From Thauera humireducens (GTDB lineage Bacteria; Pseudomonadota; Gammaproteobacteria; Burkholderiales; Rhodocyclaceae): a stretch of 64,000 nt of DNA. A program made the translations under genes and the position numbers. The stretch covers positions 3,720,001 to 3,784,000 of the forward strand of contig NZ_CP014646.1 of the NCBI RefSeq assembly GCF_001051995.2, read 5' to 3'. The notes beneath the pieces were generated by a model. That model did no database searches and was not told where the DNA came from. It saw only the letters and a list, made by a program, of their open reading frames with translations. Positions 7,946 through 15,501 of the stretch are shown here, one piece after another; position 1 is the stretch's first letter; the number at the start of each line of letters is the position of its first letter.

Positions 7946-9807
7946 TGCGGCGCCTTGTCGAGCCGAGTTCGGGCGTCGCTCGCCCAGTCTTCCTGCGGGG
8001 CGAGTTCGAGCGCCTTCTGCAGCGCTAGACGCGCGTCGGGGTGTCGGCCGGCGGCCTGCTGAGCGAGCCCAAGGTGGTAGAACACCGCCCCCTGCGTCGG
8101 GGCGAGTGTGCTTGCGGTTGTCAGAGTGGCGACCGCATCGCCGTGCCGGCCGAGCTTGTGCTGGATCCAGCCCAGGGTGTCGAGCACCATGCCGTTGTCG
8201 GGCAAGGCTTTGCGCGCCTGTTCGGCTAACGGCAGGGCCTCGTCCGTGCGACCGCGTTCAGCAAGCATGTGCGCGAGGTTGTTGAGCGCCAGCCCGTGCT
8301 CTGGTGCGCGTTCGAGGATGTTGCGGTACTCGGCTTCCGCGGCCTTGGCCTGATCGTTCGCCTGCAGCAGGCTGGCTAGCAGGAAGCGATTGCGAATGCT
8401 GTCGGGGCTCAGCTTCACCAACCGGCGTGCGGTGTCGATCGAGGCCTTGAGTTTGCCTTGGCGCGACTCGATCGCCGCGAGCAGGTATAGGGTTTCGGCA
8501 TCGTCCGGCTTCAGCTTCAGGGCGGCGCGTGAGGCCGCCTCGGCACGCTCGTATTGGGTAGCAAACGCGAAGTAGCGTCCAGCCTCGAAGTGCGCCACAG
8601 GATCGGTGGGATAGCGCTGCTGTAGCAACTCTGCGGCCGTGGTGGCCGCGGCGAGGTCACCGCTGGCCTGCGCAGCGGCTAGCCAGCGCGTCACGATCGG
8701 GCGCGGGGCACCGGTTTCGGCAGCAAGTTCGCGCAGCATGGCGGCGGCGGCAGCTGCGTCCTGGGCGTCGAGCAGCAGCTCGGCCAGCCGTGACTTGGCG
8801 CGCAGCGGCTGGTGGTTTGCGGCGGCGAGCGCGTGCAATGCATCGATCGCCTGCGGGCGGCGATCAAGGGCAATGAGCGTTTCAATACGTTGGAATTGCG
8901 CCTCGATATTGTCTGGGGCGAGCTTGAGGGCGCGCTCCAGCGCGGCGAGAGAGCCTGCGCCATCCCCGGTGTCGCGCAGCGCGATTCCGCGCGCGAGCTG
9001 GTAGCCTGCATTGCCGGGTTCGGCCGTCGCGGCCTTGTTGAAGCGGGCCAGGGCCTCCTGAGTCTTGCCCAGGCGCAGGTAGGCGGTGCCGAGCACCACG
9101 TTGGCGTTGAGTTCGGCACCGCGCGCCTGCTCGGCCAGTCCGTCGAGCAGCGCCACGGTGTCCTCGAAACGTCCGCTGAGGTTGTAAAGCCGACCGAGGT
9201 TGATCTTGACCCCGATGTAGCCCGGCGGCGTGCCGGTGAGGCCCTTCTCGAAATGACTGATGGCGGCAGGAATCTCGTTGCGCGCCTCGCGGATCAGGCC
9301 CATGCGCTGATGGGCAAAGCGATCGGCCGGGTCGATGCGCAGGGCACGCTCGAAATGCTCGATTGCCTCGTCGTTGCGGTCCATCGCCAGCAGCAGCGAG
9401 CCCGCCTTTGTGATGGCCGAGCTGCGCGTGGGGGCGAGTTTGATGGCCGTCTGCAGGGCTGCCAGTGCCTCCTTCGGTTGTGCCCGCAGGCCGAGCGTGA
9501 CACCGAGCAACTCGTGCGCGGCGGCGTCGCGCGGATGGATCTTGACCGTTTCGCGGGCGAGTTGCTCTGCACCTTCCAGGTCTCCGGCGCGCAGTCGCTT
9601 GACCACTGCATCCAACGAGGGGGCGGCCTGGCCGCGTTCGAATCCGAGTTCGGGCAGCGTGCTGGACAGGGACTCGGTCAGCTCTGCCGCCCGACGTTCA
9701 TCCTCGACCATCAGCGCGGCGGGTGCGACCCCCGCCCACAGCACCGTGCTTGCGGCGAGAAAGTTGCGCGCGAGAAGCGTAGCGCTATGAGGGCGTGTCC
9801 CGGTCAT
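7942..9807 (-). CDS. Secreted tetratricopeptide-repeat protein
   Basis: A protein of about 621 residues with an N-terminal signal-like hydrophobic stretch (LLARNFLAASTVLWAGVAPAA) and then TPR units over nearly its whole length (for example RGDTG-type helical pairs ending in ALRIDPADRFAHQRMG, ALKLAPDNIEAQ, ALKLKPDDAETLYLLAA). TPR superhelices are protein-binding scaffolds. The architecture resembles the large TPR proteins associated with PEP-CTERM/exosortase loci (PrsT type), and a PEP-CTERM gene lies immediately upstream, but I cannot assign it to that family from sequence alone. The start at 9807 is preceded by GGAGAC with good spacing; the open frame upstream runs through the terminator of the preceding gene and is not coding. 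Confidence 0.8.
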   Translation of the reverse strand: MTGTRPHSATLLARNFLAASTVLWAGVAPAALMVEDERRAAELTESLSSTLPELGFERGQAAPSLDAVVKRLRAGDLEGAEQLARETVKIHPRDAAAHELLGVTLGLRAQPKEALAALQTAIKLAPTRSSAITKAGSLLLAMDRNDEAIEHFERALRIDPADRFAHQRMGLIREARNEIPAAISHFEKGLTGTPPGYIGVKINLGRLYNLSGRFEDTVALLDGLAEQARGAELNANVVLGTAYLRLGKTQEALARFNKAATAEPGNAGYQLARGIALRDTGDGAGSLAALERALKLAPDNIEAQFQRIETLIALDRRPQAIDALHALAAANHQPLRAKSRLAELLLDAQDAAAAAAMLRELAAETGAPRPIVTRWLAAAQASGDLAAATTAAELLQQRYPTDPVAHFEAGRYFAFATQYERAEAASRAALKLKPDDAETLYLLAAIESRQGKLKASIDTARRLVKLSPDSIRNRFLLASLLQANDQAKAAEAEYRNILERAPEHGLALNNLAHMLAERGRTDEALPLAEQARKALPDNGMVLDTLGWIQHKLGRHGDAVATLTTASTLAPTQGAVFYHLGLAQQAAGRHPDARLALQKALELAPQEDWASDARTRLDKAPQ

Positions 9808-9891
9808 GGTGTCTCCAGCATTTGAGTTGGAACCGGTATTCCACCTGTGCGCGATCGATCGCGCAAGGACCTGTTCCACACGATGACAAAC

Positions 9892-9919
9892 GAACGGCGG
9901 CTCCGAAGAGCCGCCGTTC
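9892..9919 (-). terminator. Terminator with UUCG tetraloop after the PEP-CTERM gene
   Basis: GAACGGCGGCTC (9892-9903) and its exact complement (9908-9919) form a 12-bp stem. On the minus strand the loop is C-UUCG-G, an extra-stable tetraloop, and the stem is followed by GTTTGTC. It lies 20 bp after the PEP-CTERM gene stop and separates it from the TPR gene. Confidence 0.8.
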
Positions 9920-9939
9920 GCTGCCAAGGCAGGTGCTGC

Positions 9940-11091
9940 TTAGTGCTTGCGACGGCGCGCGAAACCGGCCCCGAGCAGGCTCGCGGCAAGCAGGCCGAGC
10001 GTGCCGGGCTCAGGGACCGTCCCGCCACCATCAGCGGTCACGGTGATGAGGTCACGCTCGGACGCGCCGGCGACACCCGGGGCGATAACGGTGAAATCAT
10101 AGTCGCCCGGCGTCAACCCGGTGATCGTCATGTCGAAGGTCCGCGACTCGCCGCCGGCAACGTCGTCGCAGCCTTCCGTGCTGGTGCACACGAAGCTGAT
10201 ATTCAATCCGGCGGGCACGCCACCCTGCACGGCCAGGGACAGGTCGAGGGTGGAGGTGGCGTCACCGATAGCACCGACGATCGAATCGACGATGTTGGCG
10301 ATGGGCACGGAGGCGAAGTTATTGACGATCACGCCGCCGGTCGCGGCCACGATCGAGTCGGCCTGGTTGCTGCCGTCGATGCCGCTGTTGTCGCCGCTGC
10401 TATTCATCGCGACCACGGTGACGCCGTTCGCCGTCAGTGCCGCAATGGCCTCATCCTGGCTGACAGTGGTCGTGTGCGAAACGATATCGCCGAACCATAC
10501 GATCACGCGCGCCGCGCCTTCACGCCAGCCAGTCGCCAGACCGGTGCTGTAGCCTGCACCGCCGTTATCGGTGGTGCCAAGCCCGTCCGTGAAGCCGCCC
10601 GAGGTGGCCACCTGGTGCAGCGCAAAGAAGTTGGCTTCCGGGCTGTCGCCGCCGCCGCCAGCCGCCCAGGTGTTGATCGCAGCTTCCACCTGCGTGGTGT
10701 CGGTGGTGATCATCGATTGGCGGGAGTATGCCGCCGTCAGGTTGGCAGCGGGCGGGCTCGCGATCGGAACACCTTCGCGGGGGTCGCCATCGTAGCTGCC
10801 GACGCCGAAGGCGATATCGGTATACGTGTCCTGCAGTGCGGTCAGGAGGGCTGCCGCCGTGGTCTTCACGTTGTTGATGGGGCCGCCCATGCTGCCGGTG
10901 TCGTCGGTGAGGAAGAAGACGTCTACCTTGCTGGCGCCGATGGCGTCGGTGGTGACCGTTTTGCTGACGGTGACCGAGCCACCGACCGCAATAGTTGCCT
11001 CGAAGGTGGCGGGGCTAATCGATCCGGCGATAGCTGCGGCCGGGACGGTGAAGGCCGCGGTGATGGCGGCGGTGATGATGAAGCGTTTCAT
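9940..11091 (-). CDS. PEP-CTERM sorting-domain protein with von Willebrand factor A domain
   Basis: A 383-residue exported protein. It has a signal peptide (MKRFIITAAITAAFTVPAAAIA) and a vWA domain whose metal site motif is DDTGSM (Asp63, Thr65, Ser67) within VDVFFLTDDTGSMGGPINN. This is followed by a beta-rich region with one Cys pair (CTSTEGC) and a C-terminal PEP-CTERM signal: VPEPG, a hydrophobic helix, then FARRRKH (residues 359-383). PEP-CTERM tails are recognised by an exosortase (EpsH/XrtA family), which processes and anchors or releases the protein in an exopolysaccharide-linked pathway. No exosortase is in this window. A GAGGAG ribosome site precedes the ATG. A sigma-54-like promoter lies about 90 bp upstream and a clear terminator follows. 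The ligand of the vWA domain is unknown. Confidence 0.92.
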   Translation of the reverse strand: MKRFIITAAITAAFTVPAAAIAGSISPATFEATIAVGGSVTVSKTVTTDAIGASKVDVFFLTDDTGSMGGPINNVKTTAAALLTALQDTYTDIAFGVGSYDGDPREGVPIASPPAANLTAAYSRQSMITTDTTQVEAAINTWAAGGGGDSPEANFFALHQVATSGGFTDGLGTTDNGGAGYSTGLATGWREGAARVIVWFGDIVSHTTTVSQDEAIAALTANGVTVVAMNSSGDNSGIDGSNQADSIVAATGGVIVNNFASVPIANIVDSIVGAIGDATSTLDLSLAVQGGVPAGLNISFVCTSTEGCDDVAGGESRTFDMTITGLTPGDYDFTVIAPGVAGASERDLITVTADGGGTVPEPGTLGLLAASLLGAGFARRRKH

Positions 11092-11182
11092 GTTTTGGGC
11101 TCCTCGCAGGAATGAGCGCTTTGATTGCAGTGCCGGGATCGACTGGGAGCTTCTTGGGTCGGTCTCCCGTCAAAGAGCTCAT

Positions 11183-11198
11183 AGCAATATTGGGGCCA
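11183..11198 (-). promoter_or_regulatory. Putative sigma-54 promoter of the PEP-CTERM/vWA gene
   Basis: On the minus strand TGGCCCCAATATTGCT matches the sigma-54 -24/-12 pattern TGGCACG-N4-TTGCW, with the GG and GC doublets at exactly the required spacing (10 bp between them). Predicted transcription would begin near 11172, about 80 bp before the ATG. In other Rhodocyclales, PEP-CTERM genes are known to depend on RpoN with the PrsK/PrsR two-component system, which supports the call. Activator sites were not identified. Confidence 0.6.
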
Positions 11199-11382
11199 TG
11201 ACATGAAAGTGTTTATAAAACAGTGAATTGTTTTCTTGCAGCTGGCGTGGGAAGATGAGATTGTAAAAAACGTCGACAGCCTTTCTCCTATGTAATGCCC
11301 TCTTTGCCCGGCGAGCAGGGTGGCCGAACACTTGCATGTGGTGCTGAGCTTTGGCGCTTACGTTGGTCGCGGATTAAATGCA
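11199..11382. other. Remaining intergenic DNA between vWA gene and cysN terminator
   Basis: Together with the promoter and leader this forms a 350-bp non-coding gap (11092-11441). The section 11205-11275 is distinctly A/T-rich (GTTTATAAAACAG, TTGTAAAAAACG) and would be the place for enhancer-binding sites of the sigma-54 promoter. I see no convincing gene or RNA in it. Confidence 0.5.
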
Positions 11383-11417
11383 CAGGCCCCCGGCGCCCTC
11401 AAGGGGCAGGGGGCCTG
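11383..11417 (-). terminator. Terminator of the cys operon
   Basis: CAGGCCCCC (11383-11391) pairs with GGGGGCCTG (11409-11417), with a smaller internal GCCC/GGGC stem. On the minus strand it is followed by TGCATTTAATCC. It lies 24 bp after the cysN stop. Confidence 0.65.
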
Positions 11418-11441
11418 CAGGCTTTCGCGATGAGGGCGGTT

Positions 11442-12728
11442 TCAGCCGATCATGCCCGCACCCACCGTGTTGTTGGTGCTCTCGTCGATGATGATGAAGG
11501 CGCCGGTGGCGCGGTTGTCCTTGTAGCGGTCGGCGACGATCGGCTGTGCGAGCTTGAGCGTGACACGGGCGATGTCGTTCATGGCGAGGCCGGTGCTCGC
11601 TTCTCGCTCCAGGGTGTTCACATCGAGCCGGTAATCGATGGTCGCGACCTTGGCCTTCACCTCGCGAGTGGTGTGCCGCACCAGATAGGTTCGGGCCGGA
11701 TTCAACGGGGTTTCCGACAGCCAGCACACGGTGGCGTCGACTTGCTTGACGGGTTCTGGCGCCTCGCTCGACTTCACGATGAGGTCGCCGCGCGAGATGT
11801 CGATCTCGTCTTCCAGCAGCAGGGTCACCGATTGCTCGTGGATCGCGCGCGGCAGGCTGGCGCCTCCGAGTTCGATGCGCTTGACGCGGCTGGTGACTCC
11901 CGAAGGCAGCACGGTGACAGCCTCGCCGACGGCGATCTCGCCCGATTCGACCCGGCCCATGAAGCCGCGGTAGTCGTGCAGCTCGGGGTTGGCGGAATCC
12001 TGCGGGCGGCACACGAACTGCACGGGCAGGCGGAAGTTCTCGGCCTGTTCGGTGTGGGCGGCGGGGGCGTTCTCGAGGATGTCGAGCAGGGTCGGGCCGT
12101 CGTACCAGCCGAGGCGCTCGCCGCGATCGACGATCATGTCGCCTTCCAGCGCCGAGATCGGGATGAAGCGCACGTCATTGATGCCGAGCTTGCCGGCGAA
12201 GGCGAGGTACTCCGCCTTGATGCGCTCGAACACCGCCTGGTCGTAGTCGACCAGGTCCATCTTGTTGACCGCGACCACCAGGTGGGGAATGCCGACCAGG
12301 CTGGCGAGGTAGGAGTGGCGGCGGGTCTGCGTCAGCACGCCTTTGCGCGCATCGATGAGGATGATCGCCAGGTTGGCCGTGGAGGCTGCGGTCACCATGT
12401 TGCGGGTGTACTGCTCGTGGCCGGGGGCGTCGGCGATGATGTACTTGCGCCGGCCGGTGGAGAAGTAGCGGTAGGCGACGTCGATGGTGATGCCCTGCTC
12501 GCGCTCGGCCTGCAGGCCGTCGGTGAGCAGGGAGAGGTCGACCGCGCTCATGCCGCGCTTGGCCGAGGTCTTCTCGATGGCGTTGAGGGTGTCGGCGAGG
12601 ATGGTCTTGGTGTCGAACAGCAGGCGGCCGATCAGGGTGCTCTTGCCGTCATCGACGCTGCCGCAGGTGAGGAAGCGCAGCAGGCCGTTATCGATCTCGG
12701 GCAGGTGTTCAAGGGCGGACATGGTCAT
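11442..12728 (-). CDS. cysN: Sulfate adenylyltransferase large (GTPase) subunit
   Basis: CysN (428 residues) is the EF-Tu-like GTPase that drives CysD to form adenosine phosphosulfate (APS) from sulfate and ATP. G1 is GSVDDGKST at about residues 23-31, G3 is DAPGH, and G4 is NKMD; TTR-like beta-barrel domains 2 and 3 follow. There is no C-terminal APS kinase (CysC) fusion, in keeping with an APS-type CysH in the same operon. The ATG at 12728 has GAAGGA six bases upstream; a second in-frame ATG at 12722 is less well placed. It is separated from cysD by 372 bp containing two inverted repeat elements, which is unusually far for genes whose products form one complex. Confidence 0.96.
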   Translation of the reverse strand: MTMSALEHLPEIDNGLLRFLTCGSVDDGKSTLIGRLLFDTKTILADTLNAIEKTSAKRGMSAVDLSLLTDGLQAEREQGITIDVAYRYFSTGRRKYIIADAPGHEQYTRNMVTAASTANLAIILIDARKGVLTQTRRHSYLASLVGIPHLVVAVNKMDLVDYDQAVFERIKAEYLAFAGKLGINDVRFIPISALEGDMIVDRGERLGWYDGPTLLDILENAPAAHTEQAENFRLPVQFVCRPQDSANPELHDYRGFMGRVESGEIAVGEAVTVLPSGVTSRVKRIELGGASLPRAIHEQSVTLLLEDEIDISRGDLIVKSSEAPEPVKQVDATVCWLSETPLNPARTYLVRHTTREVKAKVATIDYRLDVNTLEREASTGLAMNDIARVTLKLAQPIVADRYKDNRATGAFIIIDESTNNTVGAGMIG

Positions 12729-12801
12729 GATTCCTTCAATCTTTCTGTCAAATTCAGTTGCTGATCGGCGCCGTTTGCCTTGCTTGCCGCTGGGGCCGCG
12801 C

Positions 12802-12873
12802 GGGGTATTCCTTCCGAGGCTGCGGAACTCGCCCTTCGGGCTCAGACAGTCCTCGCCTCTTCACGCATACCCC
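12802..12873 (-). repeat. Dispersed stem-loop element, copy A
   Basis: Read on the minus strand, this 72-bp element has outer arms GGGGTAT/ATACCCC, an inner stem GAGGC/GCCTC, and the conserved core GCGAGGACTGTC...GCGAGTTCCGCAG, with an apical hairpin GCCC-GAAG-GGGC in place of the short apex seen in copies B and C. It lies in the cysD-cysN gap in inverted orientation to copy B. The core is shared with copies at 12971-13050 and 47462-47553 while the outer arms differ. I do not recognise a named family. Confidence 0.75.
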
Positions 12874-12909
12874 ACACATCCCCAGCTACGTGCTTGCTGC
12901 GCGAAGGCA

Positions 12910-12936
12910 CAGAACCCTCTACGTCCGCGGGTTCTG
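12910..12936. other. Hairpin between repeat copies A and B
   Basis: CAGAACCC (12910-12917) and GGGTTCTG (12929-12936) form a perfect 8-bp stem midway between the two inverted elements. With copies A and B the cysD-cysN gap therefore holds three local hairpins in a row. The rest of the gap (12729-13100) has no convincing coding sequence. Confidence 0.5.
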
Positions 12937-12970
12937 GTCTCGCGTTGGGCTGCTCTCACGATGCCTGGAT

Positions 12971-13050
12971 GCGCACGGGGTGTTCCTGAAGGGGCGAGGA
13001 CTGTCCGAGCGCAGCGAGTTCCGCAGCCCCGGAGGGAACACCCCGTGCGC
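12971..13050 (+). repeat. Dispersed stem-loop element, copy B
   Basis: An 80-bp element bounded by a 16-bp perfect inverted repeat, GCGCACGGGGTGTTCC (12971-12986) and its complement (13035-13050). Inside are an inner stem GGGGC (12991-12995)/GCCCC (13026-13030) and the conserved core containing GAGGACTGTCCGAGCGCAG and CGAGTTCCGCAG. It is inverted relative to copy A about 100 bp away, so the two cores could also pair with each other in the cysD-cysN transcript. Confidence 0.8.
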
Positions 13051-13100
13051 GTCCCCGCAACGAACCTTTCAGCACAGACACTCAAGCAAGAAAACAACGC

Positions 13101-14015
13101 TCAGAAATACCCTTCCTTCTTCCGCTGCTCCATCGACGCCTCCGAAGTCTGGTCGTCCATCCGCGTCGCACCTCGCTCGGTGATCGTCGTCGTTGCCGTC
13201 TCTGCGAGGATCTTCTCCACCGTGTCCGCGTCGGATTCCACAGGCGCCGTGCAGGTGATGTCGCCCACGGTGCGGAAGCGCACCAGTACGTCCTCGACGA
13301 CGTCGCCGTCCTTCGCCGGGGTCAGCTCGGTCACCGGCTGCAGCAGGCCGTTCTTGCGCACTACCGGGCGGGGGTGGGCGAAGTAGATCGACGGCAGTTC
13401 CAGCTGCTCGCGCTGGATGTACTGCCACACGTCGAGCTCGGTCCAGTTGCTGATCGGGAAGGCGCGGATGTTCTCGCCCTTGTGGCTGCGCGCGTTGTAC
13501 AGGTTCCACAGCTCGGGGCGCTGGTTCTTCGGATCCCACTGCCCGAACTCGTCGCGGAAGCTCATGATGCGTTCCTTGGCGCGCGCCTTCTCCTCGTCGC
13601 GCCGCGCGCCGCCGATGCAGGCGTCGAAGCCGAACTCCTCGATCGCCTCCAGCAGGGTCACCGACTGGTGCTTGTTGCGCGACTCGCCCGGGTGCTTCAG
13701 CACCACGGTGCCGCGCGCCATCGAGTCTTCCACCGAGCGCACGATCAGGCGTTCGCCCAGCTCGGCGGCGCGCTTGTCGCGGAAGTCGGTCACTTCCTTG
13801 TAGTTGTGGCCGGTGTCGATGTGCATCAGCGGGAAGGGGAAGCGGCCAGGGCGGAAGGCCTTCTCGGCCAGGCGCAGCAGGCAGATCGAATCCTTGCCGC
13901 CGGAGAACAGCAGCACCGGGTTGGCGCACTGGCCAGCGACTTCGCGCAGGATGTGGATGGCTTCGGCCTCGAGCCAGTCGAGGTGGGACAGCGTCTGTTT
14001 GGTCAGCGTCGACAT
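13101..14015 (-). CDS. cysD: Sulfate adenylyltransferase small subunit
   Basis: CysD (304 residues) is the catalytic N-type ATP pyrophosphatase subunit that adenylates sulfate, working with CysN. The PP-loop is LLFSGGKDS at about residues 36-44. HIDTGHNYKEV, IGGARRDEEKARAKER and the C-terminal RKKEGYF are all characteristic. The ATG at 14015 (MSTLTKQ) is preferred over an upstream TTG because it matches the family start and sits 7 bp after the preceding small gene. It follows cysH and a 50-codon open frame, and precedes the repeat-filled gap before cysN. Confidence 0.96.
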   Translation of the reverse strand: MSTLTKQTLSHLDWLEAEAIHILREVAGQCANPVLLFSGGKDSICLLRLAEKAFRPGRFPFPLMHIDTGHNYKEVTDFRDKRAAELGERLIVRSVEDSMARGTVVLKHPGESRNKHQSVTLLEAIEEFGFDACIGGARRDEEKARAKERIMSFRDEFGQWDPKNQRPELWNLYNARSHKGENIRAFPISNWTELDVWQYIQREQLELPSIYFAHPRPVVRKNGLLQPVTELTPAKDGDVVEDVLVRFRTVGDITCTAPVESDADTVEKILAETATTTITERGATRMDDQTSEASMEQRKKEGYF

Positions 14016-14022
14016 GATCAAT

Positions 14023-14175
14023 TTACCGTTGCGGATGCTTGTTCGGGTGTGTGCGGAAGGCGCGCAGGGCCGCCTTGAGGCCGGCGCGTAGCGCGCCCAG
14101 GCGGTGTTGCAGGCTGCGGCGGCCGGCGCCGACCACGGGCGTGTGCGGGGCCTGCGCCGGGTGCTTGGCGTTCAT
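14023..14175 (-). CDS. Small basic protein encoded within the cys operon (50 aa)
   Basis: A 50-residue open frame between cysH (4 bp upstream) and cysD (7 bp downstream), on the same strand. It begins MNAKHPAQAPHTPVVGAG and ends in a basic stretch (LKAALRAFRTHPNKHPQR). An AAGGGG ribosome site lies a suitable distance before its ATG. The tight packing suggests a real gene rather than spacer, but I recognise no family and composition alone cannot prove coding. It has no membrane segment or signal. It could be a leader or coupling peptide for cysD translation, or a small accessory protein. Confidence 0.5.
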   Translation of the reverse strand: MNAKHPAQAPHTPVVGAGRRSLQHRLGALRAGLKAALRAFRTHPNKHPQR

Positions 14176-14179
14176 CGTT

Positions 14180-14950
14180 TTACCCCTTCTTGACGTGGAG
14201 GCCGCACTCCTTGGAGGCGGGGTCTTCCCACCACCAGCGGCCGGCGCGCACGTCCTCGCCCACGGCAATGGCCCGTGTGCAGGGCGCACAGCCGATGCTG
14301 GGGTAGAACTGGTCGTGCAGCGCGTTGTAGGGCACCTCATGCAGGCGGATGTAGGCCCAGACTTCTGTCTCGCTCCAGTCCGACAAGGGGTTGAGCTTTT
14401 CCAGCCCGTTGGCGCCGTCGAACTCGCGCAGCGGCAGACCGCTGCGGGTGACCGACTGGGCGGCGCGCAGGCCGGTGATCCAGGCCTGCTTGCCCGCCAG
14501 TGCACGGCGCAGCGGCTCCATCTTGCGCACGCCGCAGCACGCCTTGCGCAGTTCGACCGAGTCGTAGAAGGCGTTGATGCCGTGGCTGCGCACGAAGGTC
14601 TCCACTGCGGTCGCATCCGGGAAGTAGATCTTCAGCGTGGTGCCGTAGCGTTGCTCGACCTCGCCGATCAGCGTGTAGGTCTCGGCCGGCAGGCGTCCGG
14701 TGTCGAGCGAGAAGATCTCGATCGGCAGGCCGTTCGACAGGATCAGGTCGGTCAGCACCATGTCCTCGGCGCCGAAACTGTTGGCGAAGGCGAGCTCGCC
14801 CTTGCCACCGAACTCGGCCACCGCCTCGCGCAGCAGGGCCAGCGCGGCCGCGGCCTTGGCGCCGACGGTGGCACGCAGCGCGTCGGTCAGGGCAGGGCGG
14901 GTCGCCGGGTTGCGGGTGGCTGGGCGCAGGATCGAGACGCTCGCGTTCAT
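14180..14950 (-). CDS. cysH: Adenylyl-sulfate (APS) reductase, CysH family
   Basis: A 256-residue assimilatory reductase that converts APS to sulfite using thioredoxin. The cysteine pattern decides the substrate: Cys138-Cys139 (ACCGVRKMEPL) and Cys221-Cys224 (GCAPCTRAI) bind a [4Fe-4S] cluster, the mark of APS rather than PAPS reductases, and Cys249 in KECGLH is the catalytic residue. This agrees with the lack of an APS kinase in the operon. The start overlaps the stop of the DUF934 gene by 1 base. WWWEDPASKECGLH near the C-terminus is typical. Confidence 0.93.
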   Translation of the reverse strand: MNASVSILRPATRNPATRPALTDALRATVGAKAAAALALLREAVAEFGGKGELAFANSFGAEDMVLTDLILSNGLPIEIFSLDTGRLPAETYTLIGEVEQRYGTTLKIYFPDATAVETFVRSHGINAFYDSVELRKACCGVRKMEPLRRALAGKQAWITGLRAAQSVTRSGLPLREFDGANGLEKLNPLSDWSETEVWAYIRLHEVPYNALHDQFYPSIGCAPCTRAIAVGEDVRAGRWWWEDPASKECGLHVKKG

Positions 14951-15501
14951 CAGGCGGCCTCCCCCTGCAGCGGGCGGCGCGATTGGCGGCGGAACAGCGG
15001 TTCGGGTCGGTCGACCGCAGCCTGGTAGGGCTCGGAGAAGTCGTTCAGGCTGGCGAGTGCGGCGTCGAGCTGGGCCGGCGTGTACTTGCCCTCCTGCGGC
15101 TGCAGCACGCTGAAGCCGCAGCGCAGCAGGAAGAAGAACTGGTCGCGCAGCACGTTGCCGATCGCACGCAACTCTCCGCCGTAGCCCAGGCGGGTGCGCA
15201 GCAGGGTGGCGATCGAGTAGCCGCGACCGTCTGCGAACTTGGGGAAGTCGACCGCAACCAGCGGCAGTGCCGACAGGTCCGCCGTCAGCGCGGCCGGATT
15301 CTCGTTGCCCGCCAGCCAGACGCCGAGCACGCCCGCCTCGGCCTTGGGCAGCAGTTCCTCGCGGCGCGCCTGCCACACCGCCAGCGGCACGATCACGCGG
15401 CCGGCGGGCAGGGCGATGGTGGCAGCCTCGTCCCCTTCGGCAAGGCGCAGCACGGTCCACTCGTCCGCATGCACGCGACCGTTCTTGATGATGTCAGACA
15501 T
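14950..15501 (-). CDS. DUF934 protein of the sulfite reduction operon
   Basis: A 183-residue cytoplasmic protein with the DUF934 signature: VPLAVWQARREEL early, then VDFPKFADGRGYSIATLLRTRLGY and LRAIGNVLRDQFFFLLRCGF. Its biochemical role is not established. It is regularly encoded between cysI and cysH in proteobacteria that lack the CysJ flavoprotein, so a part in electron delivery to, or assembly of, the sulfite reductase is often supposed. The start at 15501 overlaps the end of cysI by 8 bp and the stop overlaps cysH by 1 bp, so all three are translated as a unit. Confidence 0.88.
   Translation of the reverse strand: MSDIIKNGRVHADEWTVLRLAEGDEAATIALPAGRVIVPLAVWQARREELLPKAEAGVLGVWLAGNENPAALTADLSALPLVAVDFPKFADGRGYSIATLLRTRLGYGGELRAIGNVLRDQFFFLLRCGFSVLQPQEGKYTPAQLDAALASLNDFSEPYQAAVDRPEPLFRRQSRRPLQGEAA

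Noticed and set aside
9808..9927. N-terminal extension of the TPR protein and a sigma-54-like GG...GC pair at about 9860-9880
   Set aside because: The extension runs over the UUCG terminator, and the GG-GC spacing is one base too long for a -24/-12 promoter.
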